A stretch of 64,000 bases of DNA from Legionella sp. PC1000 (GTDB taxonomy: Bacteria; Pseudomonadota; Gammaproteobacteria; Legionellales; Legionellaceae), in contig NZ_CP059400.1 of the NCBI RefSeq assembly GCF_014109805.1, positions 1,272,001 to 1,336,000 on the forward strand, written 5' to 3'. Each line of letters opens with the position of its first letter. The stretch's first letter is position 1. This document shows positions 25,203 to 35,127 of this stretch, one piece after another. The notes beneath the pieces are model-generated. The model made no database searches and was not told the DNA's origin. It saw only the letters and a program-made list of their open reading frames with translations. The translations under genes were made by a program, and so were the position numbers.

Positions 25203-26291
25203 CTATATCGAAGTTCGAGAAAATCGGGTTATATCAAAGGATAATAATTTAAAATAATCATAGGACATATAGAATTCGCCGTCGTCCCCTACAGAGGTGC
25301 CCCAAGAGTTTCTTAAGAACAATAATCCTTTATGCTTCACTCCGTGATTATCCACGGCAACTGCATTATCATCATATCCAGTAATGACCATTTCATGAGC
25401 TGCTTCGACATAATCAACGTCTGCAATTATTTCTGGCGTTAAAACCCACGTATCTTTATATATCCATGTTTTATATTTGCCGACTGCACCTACAGTACCT
25501 AAATCGGTACGTGGAAGAAGTACCGCAAAAACCAATCGGTCACCTGCAGATAGGGCTTGCTTGACATCATTTAAGTTCTTTGCTGGATCGGTTTTTTGAA
25601 ATACATCAGACCAATTGACTTCCTTGCCAAAGATGAACTCGCTAAGTGAACTAAATTGTTCAGGATCCATAAACGATTCGGGATCATGATCTGTGTATGT
25701 TGGATAGTATTTCATGCCACCACAACCGAATTTTAGTTGTTTTATTTTGTTAACGATTCCGTACTGTTCCATCTGGTCAATTACATAACTCGCATAACTT
25801 CCATCCCAGCCGCTTAAACCGTAACCGTGTTTTTCCAAATAACTACCCAACTGTAAATGACACAATTGACTAATATAATCACCTTTGGTCATGGTGGCAT
25901 CAAGCGCAGCAGTTACTGCAAAAGTGACACAGGTTCCATGTATTCCTTGATCCAAGACTGGTACATTATTCATACCTAATTGAACATGATTAGGTATTGG
26001 TGAGGCTGCTCTATTTGAGGAAGCATAAGCAAACTGGTGGGTATGTGCTAATGCATCTTGGGCACGGTTGGTCAGCAGGTTTCTCACTTCGTCAGAAAGA
26101 TGTACTTGCAGTAATTGGATGCTCTTTTCTTCGTTCACAAGACTTTTGCGCGACAAATTTGCAGGTGCTTGCTTTAAGGTCTGCTTCAGAGTGCCAACCA
26201 CTGTAATATCCTGGGCATACGCTCCATTAATTACCAGCGCAGCAAAAATAAGCGCTTGGGTTGACCTCTTGAAAAATTTTGTTAAATCCAT
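25203..26291 (-). CDS. Secreted C1 (papain-type) cysteine protease
   Basis: Exported cysteine peptidase of 362 aa with signal peptide (FFKRSTQALIFAALVINGAYA). After a propeptide-like N-terminal part, the papain core shows Gln115 and Cys121 (VLDQGIHGTCVTFAV), the catalytic His in AAHEMVITGYDD, and Asn in LRNSWGTSVGDDGEFYMSY. All catalytic residues are present. ATG 26291 follows AAGGAA. Exported papain-like enzymes in Legionella would leave through the Sec and type II pathway; that route is inference. Stand-alone gene, convergent with the amidohydrolase. Confidence 0.9.
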   Translation of the reverse strand: MDLTKFFKRSTQALIFAALVINGAYAQDITVVGTLKQTLKQAPANLSRKSLVNEEKSIQLLQVHLSDEVRNLLTNRAQDALAHTHQFAYASSNRAASPIPNHVQLGMNNVPVLDQGIHGTCVTFAVTAALDATMTKGDYISQLCHLQLGSYLEKHGYGLSGWDGSYASYVIDQMEQYGIVNKIKQLKFGCGGMKYYPTYTDHDPESFMDPEQFSSLSEFIFGKEVNWSDVFQKTDPAKNLNDVKQALSAGDRLVFAVLLPRTDLGTVGAVGKYKTWIYKDTWVLTPEIIADVDYVEAAHEMVITGYDDNAVAVDNHGVKHKGLLFLRNSWGTSVGDDGEFYMSYDYFKLLSFDITRFSRTSI

Positions 26292-26480
26292 GCTAATTCC
26301 TTCCTGCTGCTAAGAATAAATGTTGAATTGTTATCCTTCTTGGCTTTAGTGTCAACAATATCAATGATTTCAAATTAAGCTCGAGACAGCTAATTACAAT
26401 GAATTATCTTATGATAAAGATTCTTTATTAAGATTTATTGAATCGTTACAATAGGAAAAAAATTTTGAGGTTATAAGGAC

Positions 26481-28358
26481 ATGTCATTTATAAATAGAAT
26501 TTTTGGAAAACCTCTTTCTTTGAAGTCCAAGAAGCAGCAAGAATTGTCCATATTAACTGGGGTACCTGCAATTGGATTGGATTCATTAGCTTCAACGGCC
26601 TATGGGCCAGAAGCCGCACTCGTTATGCTATTACCAGCAGGAATAATCGGGTTACATTATTTTTTTCCCATTTCCCTATTAGTTGTCGTTGTTCTTTTGT
26701 TTTTATATGTATCTTATTTACAAACAGCTGCAGCATATCCCGAAAAAGGTGGCGCATATACTGTTGCGAGTGATAATTTGGGCAAGAAATATGGTGTAGG
26801 AGCAGCAATTTCATTGCTGCTTGATTATTTATTGAATGTTACGGTCGGTATATCGGCAGGCGTTGGTGCTATCTTGTCAGCAATCCCGGCATTGCATCCC
26901 TACACACTGACTTTATGTCTCGTGATCTTGCTGATGCTCACTGTATTGAATTTGCGAGGAACTCGTGAAACAGGGGTACTTTTTTTAATTCCCGTAGTAA
27001 TTTTTATATTATGCATGTTAATTGCTCTATCGATGGGATTAGTCGATACTTGGATTAGTAGTGGGCACCCACAACCTTTAAATCCTCCCAGGAAAATGCA
27101 AACGAGTGCAACTGAAGCAGTAACATTTTGGATGTTGTTAACCGCTTTTTCCTACGGACTAACTGCGATGACGGGAGTTGAGGCAGTAAGTAATGCAGTC
27201 TCTTTATTTCGCAAACCAAAAGTTAAAAATGCGCAATGGACGTTGACTATAATTGTTGTTACCCTGGCACTATTTTTAATATTCATAGGTTATCTTTGTC
27301 CTGTTTATCATATTGAAGCCATGGATCAAAATCAGCCAGGTTATCAAACCGTATTGTCACAACTCGTTGGGGCAGTTACAGGAAAAGGTATTTTTTACTA
27401 TATTTCTATTGCCAGTATTTTTATTGTTCTAACCTATTCAGCACAAACCAGTTTTACAGGCTTTCCGAGAATATGTCGTTTACTTGCAGAAGATAATTAT
27501 TTACCTCATTTTTTTGCTGAGCGTGGGAGACGCCTGGTTTTCTCGGCCGGGATTATCATTTTAGCAATTTTTTCTGCTGTCATTCTGATTGCTTTTAAGG
27601 GAATTACGAATAATCTGATTCCATTATTTGCAGTTGGTTCTTTTAGTGCATTCCTTTTTTCTCAGATTGGCATGGTAAAGTATTGGTCGCGTAAGGAAAA
27701 TCGAAATGAGCGATATAAATTAATAGTTAATGCGGTGGGTGCTGTAATCACAGCACTCGCACTTTTTATTATTCTTGTCACAAAATTTATAGAAGGTGCC
27801 TGGATAATTGTTGTTCTTGCGCCTACATTAGCAGTTTTAATGTATCATATTAAACATCATTACGAAAAAATTGCTCGTAAAATTGAAAATCCGATAAAGA
27901 TAAATCCTCGTTCCTTAAAGTCCCCTGTGGTTATTATTCCAATACATGGTTTGGATTTAATCGCAGAAAGAGCAGTTCAATTTGGAATACTGCTCTCAGA
28001 TGATATTACCGCGATTTTTATTGATGCAGAATATGAAGACGTTGAACGTTTGCAACAACTTTGGCATGAACTGATTGAAATGCCTGCTAAAAAAGCCGAT
28101 AAAGGGATTCCTAAATTAGAAATTATTAAATCACCCTATAGGCGTATTTATAAGCCAATATTAAATTTTGTGGATAAAGTAAGAAAAGAGAGGAAAGATA
28201 GGCTGATTGCTCTTATTATACCCGAGTTAGTAGAACCAAGGTGGTATGAGCATTTATTACACAATATTCATGCCACAGGATTACGCGCTTTACTGTTTTT
28301 AAAGCGAGATCCTAATGTGATTGTTATTACCATTCCATGGTACTTACGTGAAAAATGA
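26481..28358 (+). CDS. APC-superfamily permease with C-terminal soluble domain
   Basis: Inner-membrane transporter of 625 aa. About twelve hydrophobic helices fill residues 25-460; the first carries LTGVPAIGLDSLASTAYGPE, the APC signature around the unwound helix 1. The last 150 residues are soluble (VVIIPIHGLDLIAERAVQFG, then IFIDAEYED), shaped like a universal-stress or nucleotide-binding domain, as in several APC proteins with a regulatory tail. Substrate is probably an amino acid or potassium; not decidable. ATG 26481 follows AAGGA. A PAP2 phosphatase gene follows after 11 nt. Confidence 0.9.
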   Translation: MSFINRIFGKPLSLKSKKQQELSILTGVPAIGLDSLASTAYGPEAALVMLLPAGIIGLHYFFPISLLVVVVLLFLYVSYLQTAAAYPEKGGAYTVASDNLGKKYGVGAAISLLLDYLLNVTVGISAGVGAILSAIPALHPYTLTLCLVILLMLTVLNLRGTRETGVLFLIPVVIFILCMLIALSMGLVDTWISSGHPQPLNPPRKMQTSATEAVTFWMLLTAFSYGLTAMTGVEAVSNAVSLFRKPKVKNAQWTLTIIVVTLALFLIFIGYLCPVYHIEAMDQNQPGYQTVLSQLVGAVTGKGIFYYISIASIFIVLTYSAQTSFTGFPRICRLLAEDNYLPHFFAERGRRLVFSAGIIILAIFSAVILIAFKGITNNLIPLFAVGSFSAFLFSQIGMVKYWSRKENRNERYKLIVNAVGAVITALALFIILVTKFIEGAWIIVVLAPTLAVLMYHIKHHYEKIARKIENPIKINPRSLKSPVVIIPIHGLDLIAERAVQFGILLSDDITAIFIDAEYEDVERLQQLWHELIEMPAKKADKGIPKLEIIKSPYRRIYKPILNFVDKVRKERKDRLIALIIPELVEPRWYEHLLHNIHATGLRALLFLKRDPNVIVITIPWYLREK

Positions 28359-28369
28359 GGATTTGATTG

Positions 28370-29020
28370 ATGTCACAATTTGAAAAGTTCTTTAATTTTA
28401 TGAAAAAGCCTTGGGTTATTATTCCCTATGCATTTTTGGTTATTTTAGCCTATTATTTTGTAGACAAGCCTTTGGCAACTTATTTTTACCAGTTGGATCT
28501 TAGAGTCAATATTCCCATTTTGGTCCTGTTGACCGCCTTGGGAAAATGGGTCATTTATAGTATTTTGTTTTTTATTGCGGGATTGTATTTTCGATACATT
28601 CAAGTTAATACTGTTTATGAAACCCGATCTTGGTATTTACTGGGTTGTGTACTTTTAGCCAATTTGGTTTGTTTGATTTTGAAAGTGGCGTTGAGTCGTG
28701 CTCGCCCTGAGTTGTTATTTTCCAGTAATGAATTTGGATTTTATTGGTTTAAGTTGAGTTCAGATTATTGGTCTTTGCCTTCAGGACATACGACAACGGT
28801 TATTAGTTTAGCAGCAGGATTAGGGGTGCTCTTTCCTCGATGTTTTTATGTGTTCCTTGTTGTTGCTCTTTTGGTTGCTGCCTCAAGAATTTTGTTATAT
28901 TTCCATTATTTGAGTGATGTGATGAGTGCATTTTATATTAGTCTGTTGGTTGTTGGCTTTTTTACGGAATATTTTAAACGGAAGAATTGGTTTAATAAAA
29001 TGGATTGTACTATGCGATAA
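28370..29020 (+). CDS. PAP2-family membrane phosphatase
   Basis: Integral membrane phosphatase of 216 aa, five to six helices. The three PAP2 motifs are complete: KVALSRARP (K-x6-RP), LPSGHTTT (PSGH with the phosphate-accepting region), and SRILLYFHYLSD (SR-x5-H-x3-D). Family members hydrolyse lipid phosphates such as undecaprenyl pyrophosphate, phosphatidic acid or phosphatidylglycerol phosphate on the periplasmic side. ATG 28370, behind TGAGG, is preferred to TTG 28367. Probably cotranscribed with the permease. Substrate unknown. Confidence 0.92.
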   Translation: MSQFEKFFNFMKKPWVIIPYAFLVILAYYFVDKPLATYFYQLDLRVNIPILVLLTALGKWVIYSILFFIAGLYFRYIQVNTVYETRSWYLLGCVLLANLVCLILKVALSRARPELLFSSNEFGFYWFKLSSDYWSLPSGHTTTVISLAAGLGVLFPRCFYVFLVVALLVAASRILLYFHYLSDVMSAFYISLLVVGFFTEYFKRKNWFNKMDCTMR

Positions 29021-29087
29021 CTAGGATTTCAGAAAGTTAACGAGTTTTAGCAGTATCGATCCTAAATAGCCAATCTAGGGAGAGGTT

Positions 29088-30350
29088 ATGACTATAGAGA
29101 CTGAATTAAAAACTCTGGTTAGCATCTATGCCAGTTATGATAAAGAAAAAGATTGTTATACAAGCGATTTGAACCAGGAGGCTCTTTTACGGTTGGACGC
29201 CGATTTTATTAAATTAATCAATAAATCATTGCTTAAAGATGGTCCGGATAAAGGAAAAATAAAAAAAAATTATAAAATTTTATCTTTAAATTTTCATCCG
29301 GACCTTATGGGAAAATTCAGTTCGGAAGCAAAATGGATTGAGAGTACTCTGTCTGAAAAGCGCAATGATGGAGCTTGTTTTAAAACATTATCGCTTTGCT
29401 ATGGTAAGTTAATTTCGCCTCAGGATTTTAAACCGATTAAATTTGATGAAATTGCTACTCGCGAAGATCTTAAAAAATGGTTGGAAAACTTAAAAAATAC
29501 TTCCAGGACATTTACTGAGCGTCATTTCTATGTGAGTCTTCTGGGATTACTTGATCAATCTACCGGATATTTTGATGAAGTAGGGAAAATAAAGCCAAAG
29601 GGGATTCGTGCGTTAATTTCATTTCTCCCAATGATTTTTATTAGTTTCAGCACTTTTGTCTTTGCCGAAGAATTATTTGCTGTTTATGCGCTTTATTTTG
29701 CTTTATTGAAAAGTGGTCAATTTATGGCAGGCAGCAATTCAACAGAGTTGCAAAAGCTGGGTAATACCTTGCAAAAAATCACTATAGTTTCTGCCACGAC
29801 CACAACTACCTTATTAGTTCGTTTAGTTGAAATGACTTTTTGGGCATCTCGCCAGTGCTATGAGATGAGCTTGCAAATAGGTTCTACACTTCTTACGCCA
29901 TTACTTTGTGCCCCTTCAGAGGAGAAATCTGGCAATTCTGCAATAGATGAAAATTTATGTCGCGAATTGATTCTTGCAAGTCAGAATCAAAGTATCAGTG
30001 ATAATTTTAAAACGCCTGAATTAAAAATGATTGCAGCGCCAATTGAATCCTATCTCGGATTATTAGAACAGCAATTTTTTAGAAACTGGAGAGCAGGGGG
30101 GGAAAAACATCGCGCATTAGATGCATTTTTGCTTAGAATGCGTGTAATTGATAAAGACGATGAATTGAAAGTCGAAGAAAAAATTGCAAAAGCCTCTAAA
30201 GCATTAGAATTAGTTAAGAAAGATCCCAGTGTTTACACTCAAGGAGGAAAAACTGCCTTGGCAGTTGATCGTGCTGAACGTGTGATTAGTCTGCTCAAAG
30301 ATGACTCTGGGATGCAACTTGCTGTAGTAGTATGTCCTTCTACAACGTAA
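29088..30350 (+). CDS. Membrane protein with divergent J-domain, effector candidate
   Basis: Product of 420 aa. Residues about 57-112 match the J-domain plan: helix II KIKKNYKILSLNF, the invariant His70-Pro-Asp72, then helix III with FKTLSLCYGKL. The loop between is longer than in DnaJ, but HPD, the contact that stimulates Hsp70 ATPase, is intact. Two membrane helices follow at about 175-215 (ALISFLPMIFISFSTFVFAE) and a polar helical region makes up the rest. No Gly/Phe or zinc-finger region. ATG 29088 follows AGGGAGAGG. It could recruit bacterial DnaK or, if translocated, host Hsp70. Function inferred only from the domain. Confidence 0.75.
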   Translation: MTIETELKTLVSIYASYDKEKDCYTSDLNQEALLRLDADFIKLINKSLLKDGPDKGKIKKNYKILSLNFHPDLMGKFSSEAKWIESTLSEKRNDGACFKTLSLCYGKLISPQDFKPIKFDEIATREDLKKWLENLKNTSRTFTERHFYVSLLGLLDQSTGYFDEVGKIKPKGIRALISFLPMIFISFSTFVFAEELFAVYALYFALLKSGQFMAGSNSTELQKLGNTLQKITIVSATTTTTLLVRLVEMTFWASRQCYEMSLQIGSTLLTPLLCAPSEEKSGNSAIDENLCRELILASQNQSISDNFKTPELKMIAAPIESYLGLLEQQFFRNWRAGGEKHRALDAFLLRMRVIDKDDELKVEEKIAKASKALELVKKDPSVYTQGGKTALAVDRAERVISLLKDDSGMQLAVVVCPSTT

Positions 30351-30508
30351 CAGCTGTATAGGCAGGTATCTCGTTTAATGTCTAAATTTTAGGCGTTATA
30401 TTCATGGCCTTTACCATTGTCAAATTCAGGGTAAAATTGAAATACCCCTTGAATTTGGCAGGGTATCTCTGGCAAGATGCGTAAGTTTTGATTATCCAGT
30501 GAGGAATT

Positions 30509-31258
30509 ATGAAAATTCTCGTGGCAGTGAAGCGTGTAATCGACCCCTATGTGAAAATTCGGGTCAAATCGGACCATTCCGGAGTTGAAACACAAAATAT
30601 TAAAATGGCAATGAATCCATTTGATGAAATTGCTGTTGAAGAAGCATTACGTTTACGTGAAAAAAACTGGGCTACAGAAGTTGTAGTAGTAAGTATTGGC
30701 GGTGAGAGTTCTCAGGAAACCTTGCGACATGCTTTAGCCTTAGGCGCTGATAGAGCAGTTTTGATTCGCACCCAAGATTCATTAGAAAGCCTTAATATTG
30801 CAAAAATATTAAAAAAAATTGTCGATGATGAAAAGCCTGATTTAGTATTAATGGGTAAGCAAGCCATTGATGGTGATAATAATCAGACACCCCAAATGTT
30901 GGCCTCTCTATTAAATTGGCCCCAGGCAATGTATGCCTCCAAAATTGAAGCAGGCAGCGACTACCTTCAGGTAACCCGGGAAATTGATGGGGGGCTTGAA
31001 ACAATTCGCGTGAATTTGCCAGCGGTAGTGAGCACGGACTTGCGTTTGAATGAACCTCGATACGCAAGCCTTCCCAATATTATGAAAGCAAAAAAGAAAC
31101 CTTTAGAAAACTTGGAATTGGATAGTCTGGGGCTGTCGCTTAAAAAACACGTTGAGGTATTAAAAGTCGCTGAACCTGATGCTCGCAGTGCAGGAGTGAA
31201 AGTTGAATCAGTGGCTGAGTTATTGAATAAACTACAGCATGAAGCCAAAGTGCTTTGA
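30509..31258 (+). CDS. etfB: Electron transfer flavoprotein beta subunit
   Basis: Small subunit (249 aa) of the FAD- and AMP-containing heterodimer that takes electrons from acyl-CoA dehydrogenases and passes them to ETF-ubiquinone oxidoreductase. The N-terminus KILVAVKRVIDPYVKIRVK and the AMP-binding ETF signature (VLMGKQAIDGDNNQTPQMLA) are typical, as is the ending LPAVVSTDLRLNEPRYASLP with IMKAKKKPL. ATG 30509 follows GAGGA. etfA begins 13 nt downstream; the order etfB-etfA is the usual one. Confidence 0.96.
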   Translation: MKILVAVKRVIDPYVKIRVKSDHSGVETQNIKMAMNPFDEIAVEEALRLREKNWATEVVVVSIGGESSQETLRHALALGADRAVLIRTQDSLESLNIAKILKKIVDDEKPDLVLMGKQAIDGDNNQTPQMLASLLNWPQAMYASKIEAGSDYLQVTREIDGGLETIRVNLPAVVSTDLRLNEPRYASLPNIMKAKKKPLENLELDSLGLSLKKHVEVLKVAEPDARSAGVKVESVAELLNKLQHEAKVL

Positions 31259-31271
31259 TAAGGGGAACGTG

Positions 31272-32210
31272 ATGGGCACTTTAGTACTCGTTGAACATGA
31301 TAATCAAACATTACATCCATCTACTCGTAATGTTCTAGCTGCGGCATTGGAACTGGGTGGCGAACCGACTTTACTCGTTATAGGACATCAATGCAAAACG
31401 GTAGCAGAACAAGCGGCAATTCTTGCAGGAGCGCATGCTGTTTGGTGCATTGATAAACCGTGTTATGAACATCCGTTGGCAGAGCAAATAAGTGATTTAG
31501 TTCTTTCATTTGCGCATTCATTTAAAGCCATATTAATGCCTGCAAGTACCTTCGGTAAAAATATCGCTCCACGTGTTGCAGCACAACTGGATGTGTCTCA
31601 AGTTTCTGATGTGAGTAAAATTCTCGATAAAGATACCTTCGAACATCCAATATATGCGGGTAATGCGATAGAGACTGTACGAGTTCTTGATTCAATCAAG
31701 GTGTTGACGATTAGAGTAACGGCTTTTAATCCAGTAACTACAAATCAGGCGAGTTGTTGCATTGAGCAAATCGATAAAGAATTTATTGCAAAAAATAGCC
31801 AATTTGTTAAACATGAGCTAAGTAAGTCTGAACGCCCTGACCTAGGAAGCGCTAAAATTGTTGTTTCTGGGGGAAGAGGACTTCAAAGTGCCGAGAAGTT
31901 TAAGTTGATTGAAGAATTAGCTGATGTACTTGGTGCTGCTGTTGGAGCATCCCGTGCTGCTGTAGATGCCGGGTTTGTTCCTAATGATTACCAGGTGGGG
32001 CAAACCGGAAGGATAGTTGCACCAATGCTTTATTTTGCTGTGGGAATTTCTGGAGCGGTACAGCATTTGGCAGGGATGAAAGATTCCAAGATTATTGTTG
32101 CAATTAATAAGGATGAAGATGCCCCTATTTTTCAAATCGCTGACTATGGTTTGGTTGGTGATTTATTTGAACTTGTGCCACAGTTAATCGCACAATTAAA
32201 AAACCGTTAG
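31272..32210 (+). CDS. etfA: Electron transfer flavoprotein alpha subunit
   Basis: FAD-binding subunit of 312 aa. The C-terminal FAD domain shows [33 protein letters not shown], then [20 protein letters not shown] and [15 protein letters not shown], all diagnostic. The N-terminal half has the expected ETF domain I ([17 protein letters not shown]). I begin at ATG 31272 ([10 protein letters not shown]) behind AGGGGAA; the longer reading overlaps etfB and adds eleven residues. ald follows after 11 nt and may be cotranscribed. Confidence 0.96.
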   Translation: MGTLVLVEHDNQTLHPSTRNVLAAALELGGEPTLLVIGHQCKTVAEQAAILAGAHAVWCIDKPCYEHPLAEQISDLVLSFAHSFKAILMPASTFGKNIAPRVAAQLDVSQVSDVSKILDKDTFEHPIYAGNAIETVRVLDSIKVLTIRVTAFNPVTTNQASCCIEQIDKEFIAKNSQFVKHELSKSERPDLGSAKIVVSGGRGLQSAEKFKLIEELADVLGAAVGASRAAVDAGFVPNDYQVGQTGRIVAPMLYFAVGISGAVQHLAGMKDSKIIVAINKDEDAPIFQIADYGLVGDLFELVPQLIAQLKNR

Positions 32211-32221
32211 AGGGAGAAAGT

Positions 32222-33343
32222 ATGTTAGTAGGTGTTCCAAAAGAAATTAAACCTCAAGAAAATCGTGTAGGTCTTGTTCCTTCTAGTATTAGGGAAATTA
32301 TACGAGTAGGCAGCTCTGCTATTGTAGAGAAAGGTGCTGGATTGGGAATTGGGATTTCTGATGATGATTATCGACATGCCGGTGCAGAGGTTGTTGATAG
32401 CGCGGATGAGGTATTTTCTAGAGCTGAACTCATTGTAAAAGTAAAAGAACCACAACCCATTGAGTGCAAGCGTCTTCGCGAAGGTCAAACTTTATTTACC
32501 TATTTGCATTTGGCCCCAGATCCTCACCAAGCACGTATGCTTAAAGAATCTGGAGTTACTGCTATAGCTTATGAAACAGTGACTGAAGACAATGGGGGAC
32601 TGCCTTTACTGGCACCTATGTCACAAGTGGCTGGACGTATGTCGATTCAGGCAGGAGCGCATTGTTTGGAGATGGCTCAAGGTGGTAGCGGCGTTTTACT
32701 AGGCGGAGTTCCTGGAGTAGCTGCGGCAAATGTCGTAGTCATTGGTGGAGGAGTAGTTGGTACTAATGCCGTACGTATGGCAATGGGTATGGAAGCTCGA
32801 GTGACAGTACTCGATCGCTCCTTGCAACGTTTAAACGAGTTGGATTTCCAATTTGGATCTAAGATCAATACCGTTTATTCTACTGCGGATGCCATAGAAA
32901 GATATACAGCCAGCGCTGATTTAGTCATTGGTGCGGTATTAGTACCTGGAGCAGCAGCTCCGAAATTAATGACGCGCTCAATGCTTAAATCAATGCGACC
33001 TGGTTCGGTACTGGTGGATGTAGCTATTGACCAAGGTGGATGTTTCGAAACAAGCCGACCTACTACACATCAAGAACCTACATATGTTGTTGATAATGTG
33101 GTGCATTATTGTGTTGCAAATATGCCGGGTGCAGTGCCAAGAACATCAACCTTTGCTTTGAATAATGCAACGTTACCTTTTGTTTTAAGCATTGTAACAA
33201 AAGGCATGAAGTTGGCTTTATTGAATGATAAGCATTTACTTAATGGGTTAAATGTTCACCAAGGTAAAATTACTTTTGATGCAGTTGCCCGTGATTTAGG
33301 CTATGAGTATACGCCTGCAGGAATCGCATTGGCGGGTCGATAA
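32222..33343 (+). CDS. ald: Alanine dehydrogenase
   Basis: NAD-dependent enzyme interconverting L-alanine and pyruvate plus ammonia; it lets amino acids feed central metabolism, relevant for an organism living on amino acids. The 373-aa product opens [20 protein letters not shown], contains [10 protein letters not shown], the AETV-like [18 protein letters not shown], the Rossmann motif [16 protein letters not shown], and [18 protein letters not shown] near residue 270. All are Ald signatures and distinguish it from transhydrogenase. The third gene after etfBA at 11-nt spacing; a hairpin with T-run follows. Confidence 0.96.
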   Translation: MLVGVPKEIKPQENRVGLVPSSIREIIRVGSSAIVEKGAGLGIGISDDDYRHAGAEVVDSADEVFSRAELIVKVKEPQPIECKRLREGQTLFTYLHLAPDPHQARMLKESGVTAIAYETVTEDNGGLPLLAPMSQVAGRMSIQAGAHCLEMAQGGSGVLLGGVPGVAAANVVVIGGGVVGTNAVRMAMGMEARVTVLDRSLQRLNELDFQFGSKINTVYSTADAIERYTASADLVIGAVLVPGAAAPKLMTRSMLKSMRPGSVLVDVAIDQGGCFETSRPTTHQEPTYVVDNVVHYCVANMPGAVPRTSTFALNNATLPFVLSIVTKGMKLALLNDKHLLNGLNVHQGKITFDAVARDLGYEYTPAGIALAGR

Positions 33344-33352
33344 ACTTTAGAC

Positions 33353-33409
33353 TTGGTCTATCTACAATCTTGGCCGTAAGGCCTTGATTATAAATAGACC
33401 CTTTTTATT
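33353..33409 (+). terminator. Short family A repeat acting as ald terminator (A6)
   Basis: TGGTCTATCTACAATCTTGG pairs imperfectly with CCTTGATTATAAATAGACCC around GGCC-GTAA-GGCC, and TTTTTATTT follows. It looks like a shortened family A element now placed as a rho-independent terminator. Confidence 0.65.
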
Positions 33410-33544
33410 TAACATGGTGGTCCGGTTTTTTATTATACCTAGGATTACATTTTCTCTTCCGTCCCCTCCTACCCTATAATTTATGTTAATGATTTATCAA
33501 TAAATTGATAAACTCAAGTTCTCTTTCCTAGGCATGAGAGTAAT

Positions 33545-34732
33545 ATGAGAGTACTTATTTCTGGAGCAGGTATAGCAGGATTGACTGTTGCTTATTGGTT
33601 AAAACGCTATGGTTTTATGATCACCATCGTTGAGCGTGCTCCAGCATTGCTCACCGGAGGTTATAAAATCGATGTTCGTGGAGCAGCACTACATGTTCTG
33701 CGACGAATGGATATTTATGAGGCGGTTGTAGCAGAAAGTACGGATATGCAAGGTGCATTGCTGGTTGATAGGAATGGGAAAGTAATCCAGGAAATGAGTG
33801 GTAATGAGTTTGGACATCGAGTTGGCGATGATGTGGAAATTATTCGTGGAACTTTATGTCAGATTCTCATGGATCAGGTGCTTGATTCAGAATTTATTTT
33901 TGGGGATAGTATTCAAGAGATATCTCAATTTCCTGATCATTTAGAAGTTAAGTTTCAAAATAATAAAGCTCGAGAATTCGATTTGGTTATTGGTGCTGAT
34001 GGGCTTCATTCAAATGTAAGACAGCTTGTATTTGGTGACGAATCACTTTTTTCCCAGGAGTTAGGTTTATATCTCTGTGTATTTACCGTTCCCAATTATT
34101 TAAATTTGGATCGATTAGAAATGCAATACTCAGAGTTAGGTAGAGTTGCGTCAGTTTGGAGCGCTTCAGGAGAGCCGCATGCTAAGGCGTGCTTTGGATT
34201 TATTTCTCCAGAGAAAGTTGATCTTCGTAATGTAAAACAGCAGCACCAAGTGCTTAGGACTGTTTATGAAGGGATTGGCTGGGAGATTCCTAAATTTCTG
34301 AAAATGATGCCTGAGTCACCGGATTTTTATTTTGATGCGGCAGCACAGATCCATATGGATCATTGGTCACAGGGCAGGGTAGTCTTATTGGGTGATGCTG
34401 CTTATTGTGCTTCACCTATGTCGGGTCAGGGGAGTAGTCTGGCTATCATTGGTGCTTACATTCTCGCTGGGGAGTTGGCAGCAGCAAAAGGTAACTATCC
34501 GCTTGCGTTGCAAAATTATGAAAATCAAATGCGTCCTTTTGTTAAGCTCAATCAGGAATTAGGGATTAAGGCTGCCCAAGTAATGCGTTCTCAAGAGAAG
34601 AGTAATTTACTTTCCTGGTTACTCGAACGGCTTATGAAAATTGCACCAGGTTATTTAATTAAATTTTTTATTAATCGTTCAACTCAGCGTATAAATAAAG
34701 CTGCAAATTCAATTACTCTTAAAGATTATTAA
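33545..34732 (+). CDS. FAD-dependent monooxygenase (PHBH/TetX-like)
   Basis: Flavoprotein hydroxylase of 395 aa, cytoplasmic. The FAD motif GAGIAGLTVAYWL is at 7-19, the NADPH/FAD motif DLVIGADGLHSNVR about 150-163, and GRVVLLGDAAYCASPMSGQG about 280-300: the three fingerprints of group A aromatic hydroxylases. GGYKIDVRGAALHVL after the first strand is close to TetX-like enzymes that modify antibiotics or polyketides. Substrate unknown. A short remnant of a second copy of its 3' end is found at 34851-34922, beyond repeat B5. Stand-alone gene. Confidence 0.9.
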   Translation: MRVLISGAGIAGLTVAYWLKRYGFMITIVERAPALLTGGYKIDVRGAALHVLRRMDIYEAVVAESTDMQGALLVDRNGKVIQEMSGNEFGHRVGDDVEIIRGTLCQILMDQVLDSEFIFGDSIQEISQFPDHLEVKFQNNKAREFDLVIGADGLHSNVRQLVFGDESLFSQELGLYLCVFTVPNYLNLDRLEMQYSELGRVASVWSASGEPHAKACFGFISPEKVDLRNVKQQHQVLRTVYEGIGWEIPKFLKMMPESPDFYFDAAAQIHMDHWSQGRVVLLGDAAYCASPMSGQGSSLAIIGAYILAGELAAAKGNYPLALQNYENQMRPFVKLNQELGIKAAQVMRSQEKSNLLSWLLERLMKIAPGYLIKFFINRSTQRINKAANSITLKDY

Positions 34733-34764
34733 TGAAACATTAAACTTTATTGCCTCGTAGTTTT

Positions 34765-34846
34765 GGAGCCTGGGTGGAGGCGAAGCCGTAACCCGGGAAA
34801 TTTATGCCAGGAATTCCCGGGTTACGCTACGCTTCACCCAGGCTAC
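34765..34846. repeat. Family B palindromic repeat, copy B5
   Basis: GGAGCCTGGGTGGAGGCGAA and CTACGCTTCACCCAGGCTAC are inverted ends around CCGTAACCCGGG and CCCGGGTTACG. It lies between the monooxygenase 3' end and a degenerate copy of that same 3' end. Confidence 0.8.
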
Positions 34847-34850
34847 ATCG

Positions 34851-34922
34851 ATTAAAACAATCTATCTATCAACAAAGCTGCTAATTTAATTAACCTTAAA
34901 GATTATTAATCGAAACATTAAG
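34851..34922 (+). pseudogene. Remnant: second copy of the monooxygenase 3' end
   Basis: Read in frame from 34857, this stretch encodes NNLSINKAANLINLKDY and a stop; the intact gene ends QRINKAANSITLKDY and a stop. Similarity continues into the 3' flank (CGAAACATTAA versus TGAAACATTAA). It is either what is left of a tandem paralogue after a deletion or a local duplication that accompanied repeat B5. Confidence 0.65.
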
Positions 34923-35037
34923 TCAGGTCGGCTCGTAGTACCGTAGGCTTGGTTGACAAGCCTGAAGTGTCGTCAACTTTTTTGATTAGCGATTTAGATG
35001 TATTGAACTATTATTCAAGAAATACTTTATGTACTTA

Positions 35038-35116
35038 CTACGTCCCGTGGCTTGTCCGCGGGATCTAGGAAATTTGCAATAGACGCTGGATCCCGCGGAC
35101 AAGCCGCGGGACGTAG
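35038..35116. repeat. Family C palindromic repeat, copy C4
   Basis: CTACGTCCCGTGGCTTGTCC and GGACAAGCCGCGGGACGTAG form an almost perfect stem, with GCGGGATCTAG facing CTGGATCCCGC. It sits 11 bases past the 3' end of the PBP1A gene. Confidence 0.85.
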
Positions 35117-35127
35117 AAACAAAAGAT

